A DNA stretch of 64,000 nucleotides from Inconstantimicrobium porci (GTDB lineage: Bacteria > Bacillota > Clostridia > Clostridiales > Clostridiaceae). Under the pieces are notes generated by a model. That model worked only from the letters and a program-made list of their open reading frames with translations. It searched no databases and had not been told where the DNA came from. A program made the position numbers and the translations under genes. The stretch lies in assembly GCF_009696465.1 (NCBI RefSeq), contig NZ_VULX01000001.1, forward strand, positions 310,001 to 374,000, given 5' to 3'. Each line of letters begins with the position of its first letter. The stretch's first letter is position 1. Positions 46,523 to 56,080 of this stretch are shown here, piece by piece.

Positions 46523-49159
46523 CTAAATTTCCTTAGCCTTATTTATAATTTCATAAAGCTTATTAAATGCCTTCATTGGAGTAATATTTATAATGTCTAT
46601 ATCTTTAAGCTCTTTTATAAGTTCTTCTTTTGCAAGCATTGAAAAATCCATCTGCATAGGAGTGTCAATTAAATAGTCCTCTGTTGATGATTCCTGCACT
46701 TTAGATTTAACCTCATTATTAGTTTTGAATTCAGTATCTACTACTGCTTCCTCTATATCTGTATTATTCTCAAGTTCTTTAAGTATATCCTTCGCTCTTT
46801 TTATTACCTTCTCAGGAAGTCCTGCAAGTTTAGCGACTTCTATACCATAAGAATGATCAGCACCACCTTCAACTATCTTTCTTAAGAATACAACACTGTT
46901 GTCTATTTCTTTAACTGCAACTGAGTAATTCTTAACTCCAGGAAGTTCATCCTCAAGCTTAGTAAGTTCATGATAGTGTGTAGCAAATAAAGTCTTACAT
47001 TTTAAATCAGGTGATTTACTTATATGCTCTACAACTGACCATGCTATACTTAATCCATCATATGTAGAGGTTCCTCTTCCCACTTCGTCTAAGAGCACAA
47101 GGCTATTGTTTGTAGCATTTTTTAATATGTTTGATACTTCAGCCATTTCAACCATGAAAGTACTCTTACCTCCAGCAAGGTCATCTGATGCACCTATTCT
47201 AGTAAATATCTTATCACATACAGATATATCTGCTTTAGATGCAGGTACATATGAACCAATATGAGCCATAAGAGTAATTAATGCTACCTGACGCATATAA
47301 GTAGATTTACCAGCCATATTAGGTCCTGTAATAATAAGTATGTTATTTTTATCTTTATTTAAAAGTGTATCATTTGAAATAAAGTTTTCTTTGGGTATTA
47401 CTTTTTCAACCACAGGATGTCTACCATCTTTAATATCTATATATCCTTCTTTATTTATAATAGGTTTTATATAATTGTTTTCAAGAGCTATAAATGCAAA
47501 TGTAGATATACAATCAAGCTCAGCTATTAATTTTGCTGTTTTCTGCATTCTCTGAATCTCAGCCTCTATTTTGTTTCTAATGTCTACAAAAAGACTATAT
47601 TCAAGGCTGCATAGCTTTTCTTCTGCCCCAAGAATCTTATTTTCAACTTCTTTTAATTCATCTGTTATAAATCTTTCGGCATTTGTAAGTGTCTGTTTAC
47701 GTATATATCTTCCTTCAGGGATAAGATCATAATTTGATTTGGATATCTCAATATAATATCCAAAAACTTTATTATACCCAACCTTTAATGATTTTATACC
47801 AGTAAATTCTCTTTCCTGATTTTCAAGCTTTGCTATCCATTCCTTACCATGAAGCTTTGCTCCCCTTAATTCATCTACTTCGCTGTTATATCCAGTCTTT
47901 ATTATATCTCCATCCTTAACAGACATTGGAGCATCTTCTATTAATGACTTTTCAAGCAATTCTTTTAAATCATTAAGTTCATCTATATTATTATAATAGT
48001 AATTAAGCTTAGCAGAACTTGATGAACAGATCAGCTTTCTTAACTCAGGAATTCTTGTAAGTGAATTCTTAAGAGAAATAAGATCTTTAGCATTAACATT
48101 TTTTGTAGCAATTTTACCCACAATTCTTTCTATATCATAAATCTTATTTAGTGATTCTCTCAAATCATCATTAAGAGGCACATTATAGTAAAGTTCTTCT
48201 ACAGAATCAAGTCTTTCTTCAATAGCCTTTTTGTTAAGTAAAGGCTGCTCAATCCACTTTCTAAGCTGTCTGCTGCCCATTGAAGTCTTTGTTTTATCCA
48301 TTACCCATAGCAGAGAGCCTTTTTTATTCTTTTCATGTATATTTTCAGTAAGCTCAAGATTTCTTCTAGTATTACTGTCTATCGTCATATAATCAAGTAT
48401 TTCATATCTATCAATCCTATTTATGTTTGATAGTGTACATTTCTGTGTATCACATATATACTTTAATAAAGCACATGATACTATTTGTTCAATATCATTA
48501 AGCTTCTGTGACTCTTCCTTAGAAAACTGGTTAGATAAATATGTAGCATCATTTTCAAAATATGAATCATCTTTTCTTGTCACCATTATTCCTAAATACA
48601 AAATGCTATCAGCTATATCGCTGTTCATATTTTCGTTTATAAGAATTTCAGTAGGTGAGAATTTTGATATTTCATCAAGTAAAAGAGCTTTCTTTCCATT
48701 GAAGCTGGTACATGAAAAATCACCAGTTGAAATATCAGATACTGCTAAAGATATCTGGTCACCTTTATGGTAAACAGACATAATAAAATTATTCTTTTCT
48801 TCATCTATAAATGATGAATCATTAAATGTACCTGGTGTAACAACTCTTATAACATCTCTTTTTACAAGTCCCTTAGCTTTTGCAGGATCTTCAACTTGTT
48901 CACATATTGCTACCTTAAATCCTTTTGAAATAAGCCTTCCTAAATAATTTTTCGAAGCATGGAATGGTATTCCACACATTGGAGCTCTATTTTCGAGTCC
49001 ACAGTCTTTCCCTGTTAAAACAAGCTCTAATGCTTTTGATGCTATTTCTGCATCATCAAAAAACATTTCATAAAAATCACCGACTCTAAAGAACAAAATG
49101 CAATCCTTATATTTTTCCTTCATTTCTAAGTATTGCTGCATCATAGGTGAAAGTGCCAT
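46523..49159 (-). CDS. mutS: DNA mismatch repair protein MutS
   Basis: MutS recognises base mismatches and small loops. The 878-residue protein has the mismatch-binding motif [15 protein letters not shown] near the N-terminus (the GxFYE-type phenylalanine wedge), connector, core and clamp domains, and the C-terminal ATPase with Walker [38 protein letters not shown] and [11 protein letters not shown] ([11 protein letters not shown]) lies 9-10 nt after GGAGG; a nearby TTG two codons earlier is possible. A terminator-like hairpin separates it from miaB upstream, but it is otherwise in an operon with mutL. Identity is secure. Confidence 0.96.
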   Translation of the reverse strand: MALSPMMQQYLEMKEKYKDCILFFRVGDFYEMFFDDAEIASKALELVLTGKDCGLENRAPMCGIPFHASKNYLGRLISKGFKVAICEQVEDPAKAKGLVKRDVIRVVTPGTFNDSSFIDEEKNNFIMSVYHKGDQISLAVSDISTGDFSCTSFNGKKALLLDEISKFSPTEILINENMNSDIADSILYLGIMVTRKDDSYFENDATYLSNQFSKEESQKLNDIEQIVSCALLKYICDTQKCTLSNINRIDRYEILDYMTIDSNTRRNLELTENIHEKNKKGSLLWVMDKTKTSMGSRQLRKWIEQPLLNKKAIEERLDSVEELYYNVPLNDDLRESLNKIYDIERIVGKIATKNVNAKDLISLKNSLTRIPELRKLICSSSSAKLNYYYNNIDELNDLKELLEKSLIEDAPMSVKDGDIIKTGYNSEVDELRGAKLHGKEWIAKLENQEREFTGIKSLKVGYNKVFGYYIEISKSNYDLIPEGRYIRKQTLTNAERFITDELKEVENKILGAEEKLCSLEYSLFVDIRNKIEAEIQRMQKTAKLIAELDCISTFAFIALENNYIKPIINKEGYIDIKDGRHPVVEKVIPKENFISNDTLLNKDKNNILIITGPNMAGKSTYMRQVALITLMAHIGSYVPASKADISVCDKIFTRIGASDDLAGGKSTFMVEMAEVSNILKNATNNSLVLLDEVGRGTSTYDGLSIAWSVVEHISKSPDLKCKTLFATHYHELTKLEDELPGVKNYSVAVKEIDNSVVFLRKIVEGGADHSYGIEVAKLAGLPEKVIKRAKDILKELENNTDIEEAVVDTEFKTNNEVKSKVQESSTEDYLIDTPMQMDFSMLAKEELIKELKDIDIINITPMKAFNKLYEIINKAKEI

Positions 49160-49175
49160 AAACAATAAACCTCCT

Positions 49176-49206
49176 TAAAAGAAAAAGCTCTTTAAAAAGA
49201 GCTTTT
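49176..49206 (-). terminator. terminator or attenuator between miaB and mutS
   Basis: On - the arms AAAAGCTCTTT and AAAGAGCTTTT (49183-49206) form an 11-bp stem with TTTTTCTTT after it. It overlaps the last base or two of miaB and precedes the mutS ribosome binding site by about 10 bp, so partial attenuation is likely. Confidence 0.75.
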
Positions 49207-50551
49207 ATATTTCCTCTCCAATTAATGAAAAGGCATGAGCTTTTGTAATTTTAACATTAACAAGCTCTCCAATATTTTCAGTCTTCCCTGTAAAGTTAAC
49301 AAGTCTACCGTCTCTAGTTCTGCCCATTAATTTATCAGGATCATTTTTGCTTGGTCCTTCAACTAATACTTCTACAGTTTTTCCTTCAAATGTACTGTTT
49401 TTCTTTGCAATTATTTCATTTGTCACTTCTAGCAGCCTGTTAAATCTATCATGTTTGATTTCCTCTGGTATTTGATTTTCCATCTTATCAGCAGGAGTGT
49501 TATTTCTTCTAGAATATATAAATGTGAATGCAGAATCATATTCAACTTCCTTAACTAAAGAAAGAGTATCATTAAAGTCTTCTTCTGTTTCACCAGGGAA
49601 TCCAATAATAATATCAGTAGATATAGATACATTTGGTATCTCTTTCTTTATCTTTCTTACAAGTTTTAGATATTGATCCCTGTCATAATGTCTGTTCATT
49701 TCTTTAAGTATTCTAGATGAACCACTTTGTACAGGAAGATGTATCTGTTCACAAAGTTTATCACAATCTCTTATTGCATATATAAGTTCATCAGTAAGGT
49801 CTTTAGGATGTGATGTCATAAATCTGATTCTTTCAAGACCTTCAATCTTATTTATTCTTCTTAATAGATCTGCAAATGTTATATGAGGCTCAAGTCCTTT
49901 ACCGTATGAGTTAACATTTTGTCCAAGCAATGTTATTTCTTTATATCCCTTAGCTACAAGATCTTTAATTTCATTTTCGATATCTTCAGGCTTTCTGCTT
50001 CTTTCTCTTCCTCTAACATATGGTACTACACAATATGTACAAAAATTATTACATCCATACATTACAGTTACGAATGCTTTTACATTGCTTTTTCTTTCTA
50101 TTGGAATTCCCTCTACTATTTTATCCTCTTTATTTAAAATTTCCTTCACCTGAACTCCTGACTGTTTAACTCTTGCAAGATACTCAGGGAACTTGTAAGA
50201 GTTATGTGTACCAAAGATTATATCTACGTAAGGGAACATTTCAAGAACCTTATCTGCCATTCCCTTTTGCTGCATCATACAGCCGCATATAGCAATAATT
50301 AAATCCTTATTCTTCTTCTTTAATTTTTTTAAATCTCCAACATTGCCAAATACTTTATTTTCAGCATTTTCCCTAACGCAGCAAGTATTAAATATTATTA
50401 TAGAAGCATCCTCTTTATTTTCTGTTTGAACATACCCCTGTCTATTAAGCATACCGCATAACTTTTCTGAATCTTCTTCATTCATCTGGCATCCGAATGT
50501 TTGAATAAAGTATTCCTTTTTTGACTCTATATTTAATAAATTGTTCTCCAT
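49205..50551 (-). CDS. miaB: tRNA-2-methylthio-N6-dimethylallyladenosine synthase
   Basis: MiaB is a radical-SAM methylthiotransferase acting after MiaA on A37 of tRNA. The 448-residue protein has the UPF0004 domain with [24 protein letters not shown] and the third ligand in CGCMMQQ, the radical-SAM core with [19 protein letters not shown], and [11 protein letters not shown], and a C-terminal TRAM domain. The start TFGCQMN and VQSGS region separate it from RimO. ATG (MENNLL) follows GGAGG. It stands first on - strand, with a promoter upstream, before mutS-mutL-miaA. Identity is secure. Confidence 0.96.
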   Translation of the reverse strand: MENNLLNIESKKEYFIQTFGCQMNEEDSEKLCGMLNRQGYVQTENKEDASIIIFNTCCVRENAENKVFGNVGDLKKLKKKNKDLIIAICGCMMQQKGMADKVLEMFPYVDIIFGTHNSYKFPEYLARVKQSGVQVKEILNKEDKIVEGIPIERKSNVKAFVTVMYGCNNFCTYCVVPYVRGRERSRKPEDIENEIKDLVAKGYKEITLLGQNVNSYGKGLEPHITFADLLRRINKIEGLERIRFMTSHPKDLTDELIYAIRDCDKLCEQIHLPVQSGSSRILKEMNRHYDRDQYLKLVRKIKKEIPNVSISTDIIIGFPGETEEDFNDTLSLVKEVEYDSAFTFIYSRRNNTPADKMENQIPEEIKHDRFNRLLEVTNEIIAKKNSTFEGKTVEVLVEGPSKNDPDKLMGRTRDGRLVNFTGKTENIGELVNVKITKAHAFSLIGEEI

Positions 50552-50585
50552 CAAAATCCTCCATGTTTATCTTTTTGCTTTATCT

Positions 50586-50594
50586 ATTATAACA
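50586..50594 (-). promoter_or_regulatory. extended -10 promoter for miaB
   Basis: On - TGT-TATAAT reads at 50594 to 50586, a perfect extended -10, with no clear -35. It is about 35 bp before the miaB ATG. Confidence 0.5.
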
Positions 50595-50688
50595 TAATGA
50601 ATAAATAAAAATAAAGACCATTAAAGTCTTGAATAATATCATAATAATATTAGAAAATCCGCACATAATAACATAAGGAAGTGATATT

Positions 50689-50844
50689 ATGTATGATTTA
50701 AAACAATGTAACAATACTGAAAACAATTCTGAAAAAGAAAACACAGAAGAATATATTACTGAACGTTCATATTACAAAGACAGATTAAGTAATAGTATTC
50801 TTAGTACAAAATCATCATATGTCCCACACGATGATTTATTCTAA
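50689..50844 (+). CDS. short ORF of 51 residues, function unknown
   Basis: A small coding sequence between divergent miaB and the GNAT gene. ATG follows GGAAGTGAT at good spacing; the product starts MYDLKQCNNTENNSEKEN and ends YVPHDDLF, is hydrophilic, Asn/Glu/Ser-rich and has no membrane segment. A bidirectional hairpin follows the stop, so it has a full set of expression signals. Hydrophilic small proteins like this are frequent in spore formers, but no family is recognised. Upstream CATAATA (50664-50670) resembles a forespore sigma -10 but no matching -35 is obvious, so regulation is open. Confidence 0.55.
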   Translation: MYDLKQCNNTENNSEKENTEEYITERSYYKDRLSNSILSTKSSYVPHDDLF

Positions 50845-50845
50845 A

Positions 50846-50877
50846 AAAGATAACCTCCCCAAAAAGAGGTTATCTTT
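50846..50877. terminator. bidirectional terminator between the small ORF and the GNAT gene
   Basis: AAAGATAACCTC (50846-50857) and GAGGTTATCTTT (50866-50877) are perfect 12-nt arms; the 3' arm includes the end of the GNAT coding sequence. Flanking A run gives the - strand a T tail. Confidence 0.75.
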
Positions 50878-51718
50878 CCCATGTAATAACAGAATCATAA
50901 TATTGAAAACCAGCATCTCTATATATATTATAAGCAGTTTCATTACTGCGGCTGACTCTTAGATAGATATATCTCTGATTTAAGAATAAAGACAAATTCC
51001 TGGCTTTTTCAATAAGTTTACTTAATAATTTACGTGCATAGCCGTTATTCCTATATTCTCTTCTTATTCCAAAGTTAACGATAGTAAGTTTTCCTTTGAG
51101 ATTAATTATCTGCCCCATTCCTATAAAGTTATCATTATCCTTCATAAATATAAGGCCATCATCGATATAATATTCCTGTTCTTCGTCAAAATATATATCA
51201 TCTTTTGTGATAGGCACTCTTGTATCTGCATCAAAAATATTATTCTGAAGCTCACATCTTATATCTTCATGTTTGTTCTTTATAAATGTTTCAAACGTAT
51301 CATCATTATCTTCTGAACTAAATAGTGTATTAAGTTGCAGCCTGAGCACATCACTGATATCATTTATTTTAAAATTATAGCTTGGAAGGAATTTGTTGCA
51401 GTCTGAATTTATCATCGTTTCATAAAGCAACGTTTTACCTTCACAAAAATCGTCAAAAGAATCAGTCCTATAATCCATAAAATAAAGGTCATTTATAATA
51501 TACATATCGTTACATAGATGTTGCAACCATAAATAACCATAATATTGTTTTTCATGTTTTAATAGATATATATTTCTTTTAATTAAAATTTTATCTTTAA
51601 GTTTTAATGCTTTAAGCAGTTTGAAAACATTGGTATTAATATTATTAAATTTACTGCTTTTAAGAGACATTTCTTTCAAAGCTCTGTAATTAAATAAAGA
51701 TAAACGTTCAATTTTCAT
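50870..51718 (-). CDS. GNAT family N-acetyltransferase with N-terminal extension
   Basis: The 282-residue protein has a C-terminal GNAT acetyltransferase domain (about 160-282): MGQIINLKGKLTIVNFGIRREYRNNGYARKLLSKLIEKA split over the acetyl-CoA region R-R-x-Y-R-N-N-G-Y-A, and LRVSRSNETAYNIYRDAGFQYYD. The N-terminal ~150 residues form another acidic/aromatic domain, perhaps a degenerate second GNAT repeat, with LWLQHLCNDMYIINDLYFMD. Substrate is unknown. It is between ispH-cmk and the small ORF; the start MKIERLS follows AGGGATAGGTAAT. Confident of family, not of function. Confidence 0.8.
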   Translation of the reverse strand: MKIERLSLFNYRALKEMSLKSSKFNNINTNVFKLLKALKLKDKILIKRNIYLLKHEKQYYGYLWLQHLCNDMYIINDLYFMDYRTDSFDDFCEGKTLLYETMINSDCNKFLPSYNFKINDISDVLRLQLNTLFSSEDNDDTFETFIKNKHEDIRCELQNNIFDADTRVPITKDDIYFDEEQEYYIDDGLIFMKDNDNFIGMGQIINLKGKLTIVNFGIRREYRNNGYARKLLSKLIEKARNLSLFLNQRYIYLRVSRSNETAYNIYRDAGFQYYDSVITWER

Positions 51719-51743
51719 ATTACCTATCCCTATAAAATATTAT

Positions 51744-52595
51744 TTAAAGATTATTTTTAAGTGTATCAGTAACATTCTGGATAATCCAGTCAGGAGTAGA
51801 GGCTCCTGCAGTTAAACCTATCCTTTCATGCTTAAGTTCCTTAATCATATCTATATCTAATTCTTTCTCATTTTCAATATGAAAAGTATTTTCGCAGTTT
51901 TCACTGCATATCTGATATAACTTAGTTGTATTAGAACTGCTTTTGCCTCCAATAACAATCATTATATCAACTTCCTTAGATAATTCATATGCACTTTTCT
52001 GTCTTACTTCTGTTGCAGAACATATTGTGTTAAATGCTAAAAATTCCTTAGAAGATTTAGCTACACTACTGATTGTATTCTGCCAATTATCCTGTCTTTC
52101 AGTTGTTTGAGAAACAACACAAATCTTATTAGGTAGCTTTGTTTCAAAAGTACCGTCAGAAGTTATTAGCGCCTTGTTGTCACACCATCCATTAATACCA
52201 ACTACTTCTGGGTGATTTTTATCTCCTAGTATAACAATATTATATCCTTCAACAGAATACTTGTTAACTTTTTTCTGTATATTAGAAACATAAGGACATG
52301 TAGCATTAATTACATTCAATCCCTTATCAGTAAGCCTATCTATAACCTCTTTTGAAACTCCATGTGATCTAATTACTATAACTTCATCTTCTGCAAGTTT
52401 ATCAGCTTCTTCTAATGAAATTGAGAATATATTGTTTTCTTCTAGATGTTTTACAACATCATTATTATGTATTAATGGTCCTAGTGTATATATTCTTTTA
52501 TTATATTTTTTTTGTATTTTTAATGTTTCGTCAACTGCTCTTTTTACTCCAAAGCAGAAACCTGCACTCTCTGCTAATATTATATCTACAGCCAT
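51744..52595 (-). CDS. ispH: 4-hydroxy-3-methylbut-2-enyl diphosphate reductase
   Basis: IspH is the last MEP-pathway enzyme, a [4Fe-4S] reductase producing IPP and DMAPP. The 283-residue protein has the cluster cysteines at SAGFCFGVKRAVDE, INATCPYVSN and FNTICSATEVRQ, and PEVVGI and TAGASTPDW motifs. Several clostridia carry IspH fused to ribosomal S1 domains; this one ends right after the reductase domain and has none. ATG follows AGGAGGAAATA. It is close to cmk upstream, a familiar pairing. With ispG and uppS it completes the MEP view of this window. Identity is secure. Confidence 0.97.
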   Translation of the reverse strand: MAVDIILAESAGFCFGVKRAVDETLKIQKKYNKRIYTLGPLIHNNDVVKHLEENNIFSISLEEADKLAEDEVIVIRSHGVSKEVIDRLTDKGLNVINATCPYVSNIQKKVNKYSVEGYNIVILGDKNHPEVVGINGWCDNKALITSDGTFETKLPNKICVVSQTTERQDNWQNTISSVAKSSKEFLAFNTICSATEVRQKSAYELSKEVDIMIVIGGKSSSNTTKLYQICSENCENTFHIENEKELDIDMIKELKHERIGLTAGASTPDWIIQNVTDTLKNNL

Positions 52596-52604
52596 TATTT
52601 CCTC

Positions 52605-53252
52605 CTATTTTACGATATATTTTGATATCTTGTTTACGACACCATCAATATCAAGTCCTGTTGTATCTATTTGAACAGCATCATCTGCTTTTCTTAATGG
52701 ATCAACTTCCCTGTGAGTATCGTAATAATCTCTTTTTTTAATATCTTCTAATATATCTTCATATTTAACATCTAAGTGTTTCTCTTTAAATTCTTTATAC
52801 CTTCTATCTGCACGTTCTTCTGGTGTAGCTGTTAAAAAGAATTTGTATTTTGCATCTTTTAATACAACTGTTCCAATATCTCTTCCATCCATTATAGAAT
52901 CATACTTTTGTGCCATATTTCTCTGAAGATCAACAAGAAGAGTTCTTACTTCTTTTATCGCTGCATATTCAGAGACATTTTTGCTTATGTCAGGTAGAGT
53001 TAATCTATCATTAATATTTTCTCCATTAAGGTATAACTCATCATTTTCAAAGTGCATTTCCATCTTTTTAACTTCACTGCATAGTGTTTCGATGTCTGTA
53101 GGTGCAATATTGTTTTTCATTGCCACAAAAGTAACAGCTCTGTACATCGCCCCAGTATTAATATACATAAGATCAAATTTCTTTCCTAATATTTTTGCTA
53201 TTGTACTTTTTCCAGCTCCTGCTGGTCCATCGATTGCTACTGCTAATTTCAT
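52605..53252 (-). CDS. cmk: cytidylate kinase
   Basis: CMP/dCMP kinase recycles nucleotide monophosphates. The 215-residue protein has the P-loop AIDGPAGAGKSTIAKIL, INTGAMYRAVT, DGRDIGTVVLKDAKYKFFLTA and ADRRYKEF, RDYYDTHREVDPLRKADDA. These are the bacterial Cmk landmarks. I start at ATG (MKLAVAID) 6 nt after GAGGTGATA; a GTG three codons earlier lies in the site. The gene is 9 bp before ispH, so they are cotranscribed. Identity is secure. Confidence 0.96.
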   Translation of the reverse strand: MKLAVAIDGPAGAGKSTIAKILGKKFDLMYINTGAMYRAVTFVAMKNNIAPTDIETLCSEVKKMEMHFENDELYLNGENINDRLTLPDISKNVSEYAAIKEVRTLLVDLQRNMAQKYDSIMDGRDIGTVVLKDAKYKFFLTATPEERADRRYKEFKEKHLDVKYEDILEDIKKRDYYDTHREVDPLRKADDAVQIDTTGLDIDGVVNKISKYIVK

Positions 53253-53276
53253 ATCTATCACCTCATAAAAAATTAT

Positions 53277-54503
53277 TTATTTTCCTACTTTAGAACCTGC
53301 TATAAATCCAGTTGAAAATGCTATCTGAACATTATATCCACCAGTAAAAGCATCAACATCAATGACTTCACCAGCAAAATATAAATTATTAATAATTTTA
53401 GACTGCATTGTAGATGGATCTATTTCATTAGTATCCACGCCTCCTGCAGTAACAATTGCCTGTTCTATAGGTCTAAGTTTTTCTACTGACATTTTTAAAT
53501 GCTGAAGAACACTTACAAGATTTCTTCTTTCAGCCTTAGTTATTTCATGTACCTTTTTATGGCTGTTAACACCACTTAACAAAATTATTTCAGGTATCAT
53601 ATTTCTAGGAAGAAGGTCATCAAGAGAATTTACAAAGTCTTTATTAATATACTTCTTAAAATCTTTCTGTACTCTAATATCTAATTCTTTTTCATCAAGA
53701 GCTGGTTTTAAATTAAGTTCACAATAATACGAATTTTGATTTACATCATGTATATGTCTGCTGGCGCTTAAAACAAGCGGTCCTGAAATACCGAAATGAG
53801 TAAATATCATTTCCCCTATATCATCATATACCTTTTTATTGTTTTCATATACAGAAAGTTTCACGTTTTTTAGTGATAATCCCTGAAGTCTCTTTACCCA
53901 GTCTTCTTTTATCTCCACAGGTACAAGTGATGGCTTAGGCTCCACAATATTGTGACCTAATTTTTTAGCAAAAGTCAAGCCATCGCCTGTTGAACCAGTT
54001 AAAGGATATGACTTTCCTCCAGTACATAATATAAAGTAATCACCTTTAATAATATTATTATTACTGTCTACTACACTTATAATTTTGTTATCTCTGTGGT
54101 TTACTTTCTTTACTTTGCTTTTTAGTCTTATATCAACGCCGTTTTTATGTAATGCTTTTTCCAATCCTTTGATTATGTCTGATGACTTATCTGATTCAGG
54201 AAAAACTCTTCCGCCTCTTTCAACCTTTAGCTTTATACCATTTTCCTCAAAGAAATTCATTGTATCTATATTAGTAAATGTATATAAAGAACTATACAGG
54301 AAAAATGGATTTCCAGGAATATAATCAAAAAATTCACTGATATCTTTATTGTTAGTAACGTTGCATCTGCCTTTGCCTGTAATAAATAACTTTTTGCCTA
54401 CCTTCTCATTACCATCCAGCAATATTACATCATGTTCTTTAGATGCTGTTATGGACGCCATCATTCCTGCTGGACCTGCTCCTATAACTACAACTTTTGC
54501 CAT
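53277..54503 (-). CDS. FAD-dependent oxidoreductase, BaiN/HI0933-like family
   Basis: The 408-residue flavoprotein has the N-terminal dinucleotide-binding VVIGAGPAGMMASITAS, the family motif GKGRCNVTNNKDIS, LCTGGKSYPLTGSTGDGL, TAGGVDTNEIDPSTMQS and the C-terminal LYFAGEVIDVDAFTGGYNVQIAFSTGF. These mark the HI0933/BaiN-like NAD(P)/FAD-dependent family; BaiN of Clostridium scindens was linked to bile acid dehydroxylation, but members are widespread and mostly uncharacterised, so I do not assign a substrate. ATG follows AAGGAGTGATTTA. It is between rpiR and cmk, a position seen in several clostridia. Family is secure; function unknown. Confidence 0.85.
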   Translation of the reverse strand: MAKVVVIGAGPAGMMASITASKEHDVILLDGNEKVGKKLFITGKGRCNVTNNKDISEFFDYIPGNPFFLYSSLYTFTNIDTMNFFEENGIKLKVERGGRVFPESDKSSDIIKGLEKALHKNGVDIRLKSKVKKVNHRDNKIISVVDSNNNIIKGDYFILCTGGKSYPLTGSTGDGLTFAKKLGHNIVEPKPSLVPVEIKEDWVKRLQGLSLKNVKLSVYENNKKVYDDIGEMIFTHFGISGPLVLSASRHIHDVNQNSYYCELNLKPALDEKELDIRVQKDFKKYINKDFVNSLDDLLPRNMIPEIILLSGVNSHKKVHEITKAERRNLVSVLQHLKMSVEKLRPIEQAIVTAGGVDTNEIDPSTMQSKIINNLYFAGEVIDVDAFTGGYNVQIAFSTGFIAGSKVGK

Positions 54504-54529
54504 TAAATCACTCCTTGTTTTTAATGTTT

Positions 54530-54567
54530 TACAAAATAAAAGAAAGGCACAATGTATTACCTTTCTT
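54530..54567 (-). terminator. terminator after the RpiR gene
   Basis: On - the arms AAGAAAGG and CCTTTCTT (54540-54567) form an 8-bp stem with a 12-nt loop followed by TTATTTTG. The stop codon of the rpiR gene is in the loop side. Confidence 0.6.
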
Positions 54568-55444
54568 CATATAAATCTTTTTCAGATGAATATACCTGAT
54601 ATTTTTTCCATATTCCTTCTAACGTATTAAATGTATCAGATATTTTATCCTTTTCATGCATTCCTACAGCCACTATTAAAGCATTGATTATACTTAATGG
54701 AGCTACTAATGAATCAACAAAAGAAGCCATATTACTTTGAGCTATCAAAGTATAATCAGCCTTAGATGCCAACGGTGAAAGCAGGCTATCTGTAATGGCT
54801 ACTACCTTTGCGTTTCTACTCTTTGCAAAAGATAATATATTTATTGTTTTCATTGCATATCTTGGAAAACCTATTCCGATTACAAGATCATCTTCATTCA
54901 AGTTTATCATCTGCTCAAACACATCACTCATTCCACTACTGACAACTCTTACATTATCTAAAATTATATTAAGATAGAAACCTAAGAATTCTGACAATGC
55001 AGATGAACTTCTAAGTCCTATTATGTATATCTTCTTAGCCTTAAATATGCTATTTACAACATCTTCAAATGTTTTATGATTTATCTTTTCAAGAGTTGCC
55101 CTTATATTATCTATATCTGCCTTTAAGACCCCTTTAAGCGCATTTTCCTCACTGATATATTCATTAGACAATTCTAATCTCTGAACCGTTGTCAGTTTGT
55201 TTTTTATAAGCTCCTGAAGTGCTTTTTGTAATGTCGGATATCCATTAAAACCAAGTTCAATAGCAAATCTTACAACTGTAGATTCACTGACACCTACACT
55301 AGCTCCAAGTTTAGCAGCAGTCATAAATGCAGCCTTATCATAATTATTTAATATATATTCAGCAATGAGCTTTTGTCCCTTGCTGAGTCTAGAAAATTTT
55401 ATCTGAATCAATCTCATTAAATCTGGTTCATTACCTATATCCAC
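54557..55444 (-). CDS. MurR/RpiR family transcriptional regulator
   Basis: A 295-residue regulator with an N-terminal RpiR-type helix-turn-helix (about 1-80, LSKGQKLIAEYIL, TAAKLGASVGVSESTVVRFA) and a C-terminal SIS sugar-phosphate-binding domain (about 110-260; KKIYIIGLRSSSALSEFL, VIGIGFPRYAMKTINILSFAK, VAITDSLLSPLA). Such proteins sense phosphosugars and control sugar or amino-sugar metabolism, but no sugar operon is adjacent, and the gene lies between the BaiN-like gene and mnmM. Start is GTG after GGGGGAG. Ligand is unknown. Family assignment is confident. Confidence 0.9.
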   Translation of the reverse strand: MDIGNEPDLMRLIQIKFSRLSKGQKLIAEYILNNYDKAAFMTAAKLGASVGVSESTVVRFAIELGFNGYPTLQKALQELIKNKLTTVQRLELSNEYISEENALKGVLKADIDNIRATLEKINHKTFEDVVNSIFKAKKIYIIGLRSSSALSEFLGFYLNIILDNVRVVSSGMSDVFEQMINLNEDDLVIGIGFPRYAMKTINILSFAKSRNAKVVAITDSLLSPLASKADYTLIAQSNMASFVDSLVAPLSIINALIVAVGMHEKDKISDTFNTLEGIWKKYQVYSSEKDLYEER

Positions 55445-55531
55445 AAAAACTCCCCCAATAAAATAAAAATATATATTTTATTCTAACATTTAATGCAATA
55501 TTAATCAACATACAATTCATTTTGCGTTAAT

Positions 55532-56080
55532 TTAATCAATTGTTTTTTCTATGATAAAAAGTTTCGGAGGATTATTGTGTCTGTTGATAAAGCTCTGCTC
55601 CATAACTCCATACTTCTTTGTAGGAAGGTTATTTAAATATTCATTTATGCAGGAATACTCTCTTTTTCCTTCATCATGTCCAACATAACATGCAATAAAC
55701 ATATAGGCACCAGGGCTCAACAACTCAAGACCAGTTTTTATACTCTCTAATGATGTTGAGGCACTAGTAGTAATACTTTTATCGCCACCCGGTAAGAATC
55801 CAAGGTTATATACTATACACTGCACCTCTTCATTTATATAATTTCTAAACTTACTATGTGAGTCATTAATTAAAATAACATTATCTTTATTCTTTTCTTT
55901 ATAATTATCTATTGCACTTTTTTGTATATCAAAAGCATACACTTTATTAAAATTTTTGCTTAAGAAATCAGTATCATGACCATTACCTAAAGTAGCATCT
56001 ATTGCTGCTTTTTTGTTTTCTATGTAATTATTTATTATAAAATGATATATAGAACATAAATCTCCTACATAATTATACAT
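55532..56080 (-). CDS. mnmM: tRNA 5-aminomethyl-2-thiouridine methyltransferase MnmM (YtqB)
   Basis: SAM-dependent methyltransferase of the YtqB/rRNA_methylase family, reported to act as MnmM on 5-aminomethyl-2-thiouridine at tRNA position 34. The 182-residue protein has the SAM-binding AIDATLGNGHDTDFLSK, YAFDIQKSAIDNY, and VYNLGFLPGGDKSITT, and the C-terminal NRHNNPPKLFIIE. I start at ATG (MYNYVGD), 6 nt after AGGTGAT; the gene overlaps the end of rluB by 8 nt, so translation is coupled. The assigned substrate is from family knowledge. Confidence 0.88.
   Translation of the reverse strand: MYNYVGDLCSIYHFIINNYIENKKAAIDATLGNGHDTDFLSKNFNKVYAFDIQKSAIDNYKEKNKDNVILINDSHSKFRNYINEEVQCIVYNLGFLPGGDKSITTSASTSLESIKTGLELLSPGAYMFIACYVGHDEGKREYSCINEYLNNLPTKKYGVMEQSFINRHNNPPKLFIIEKTID

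Noticed and set aside
46337-46642. 101-codon + strand frame across the mutL/mutS junction.
   Set aside because: Antisense to conserved coding sequence; no ribosome binding site and no family match.
50640-50688. Forespore sigma promoter for the 51-residue ORF.
   Set aside because: CATAATA could be a -10, but no matching -35 is at the right distance.
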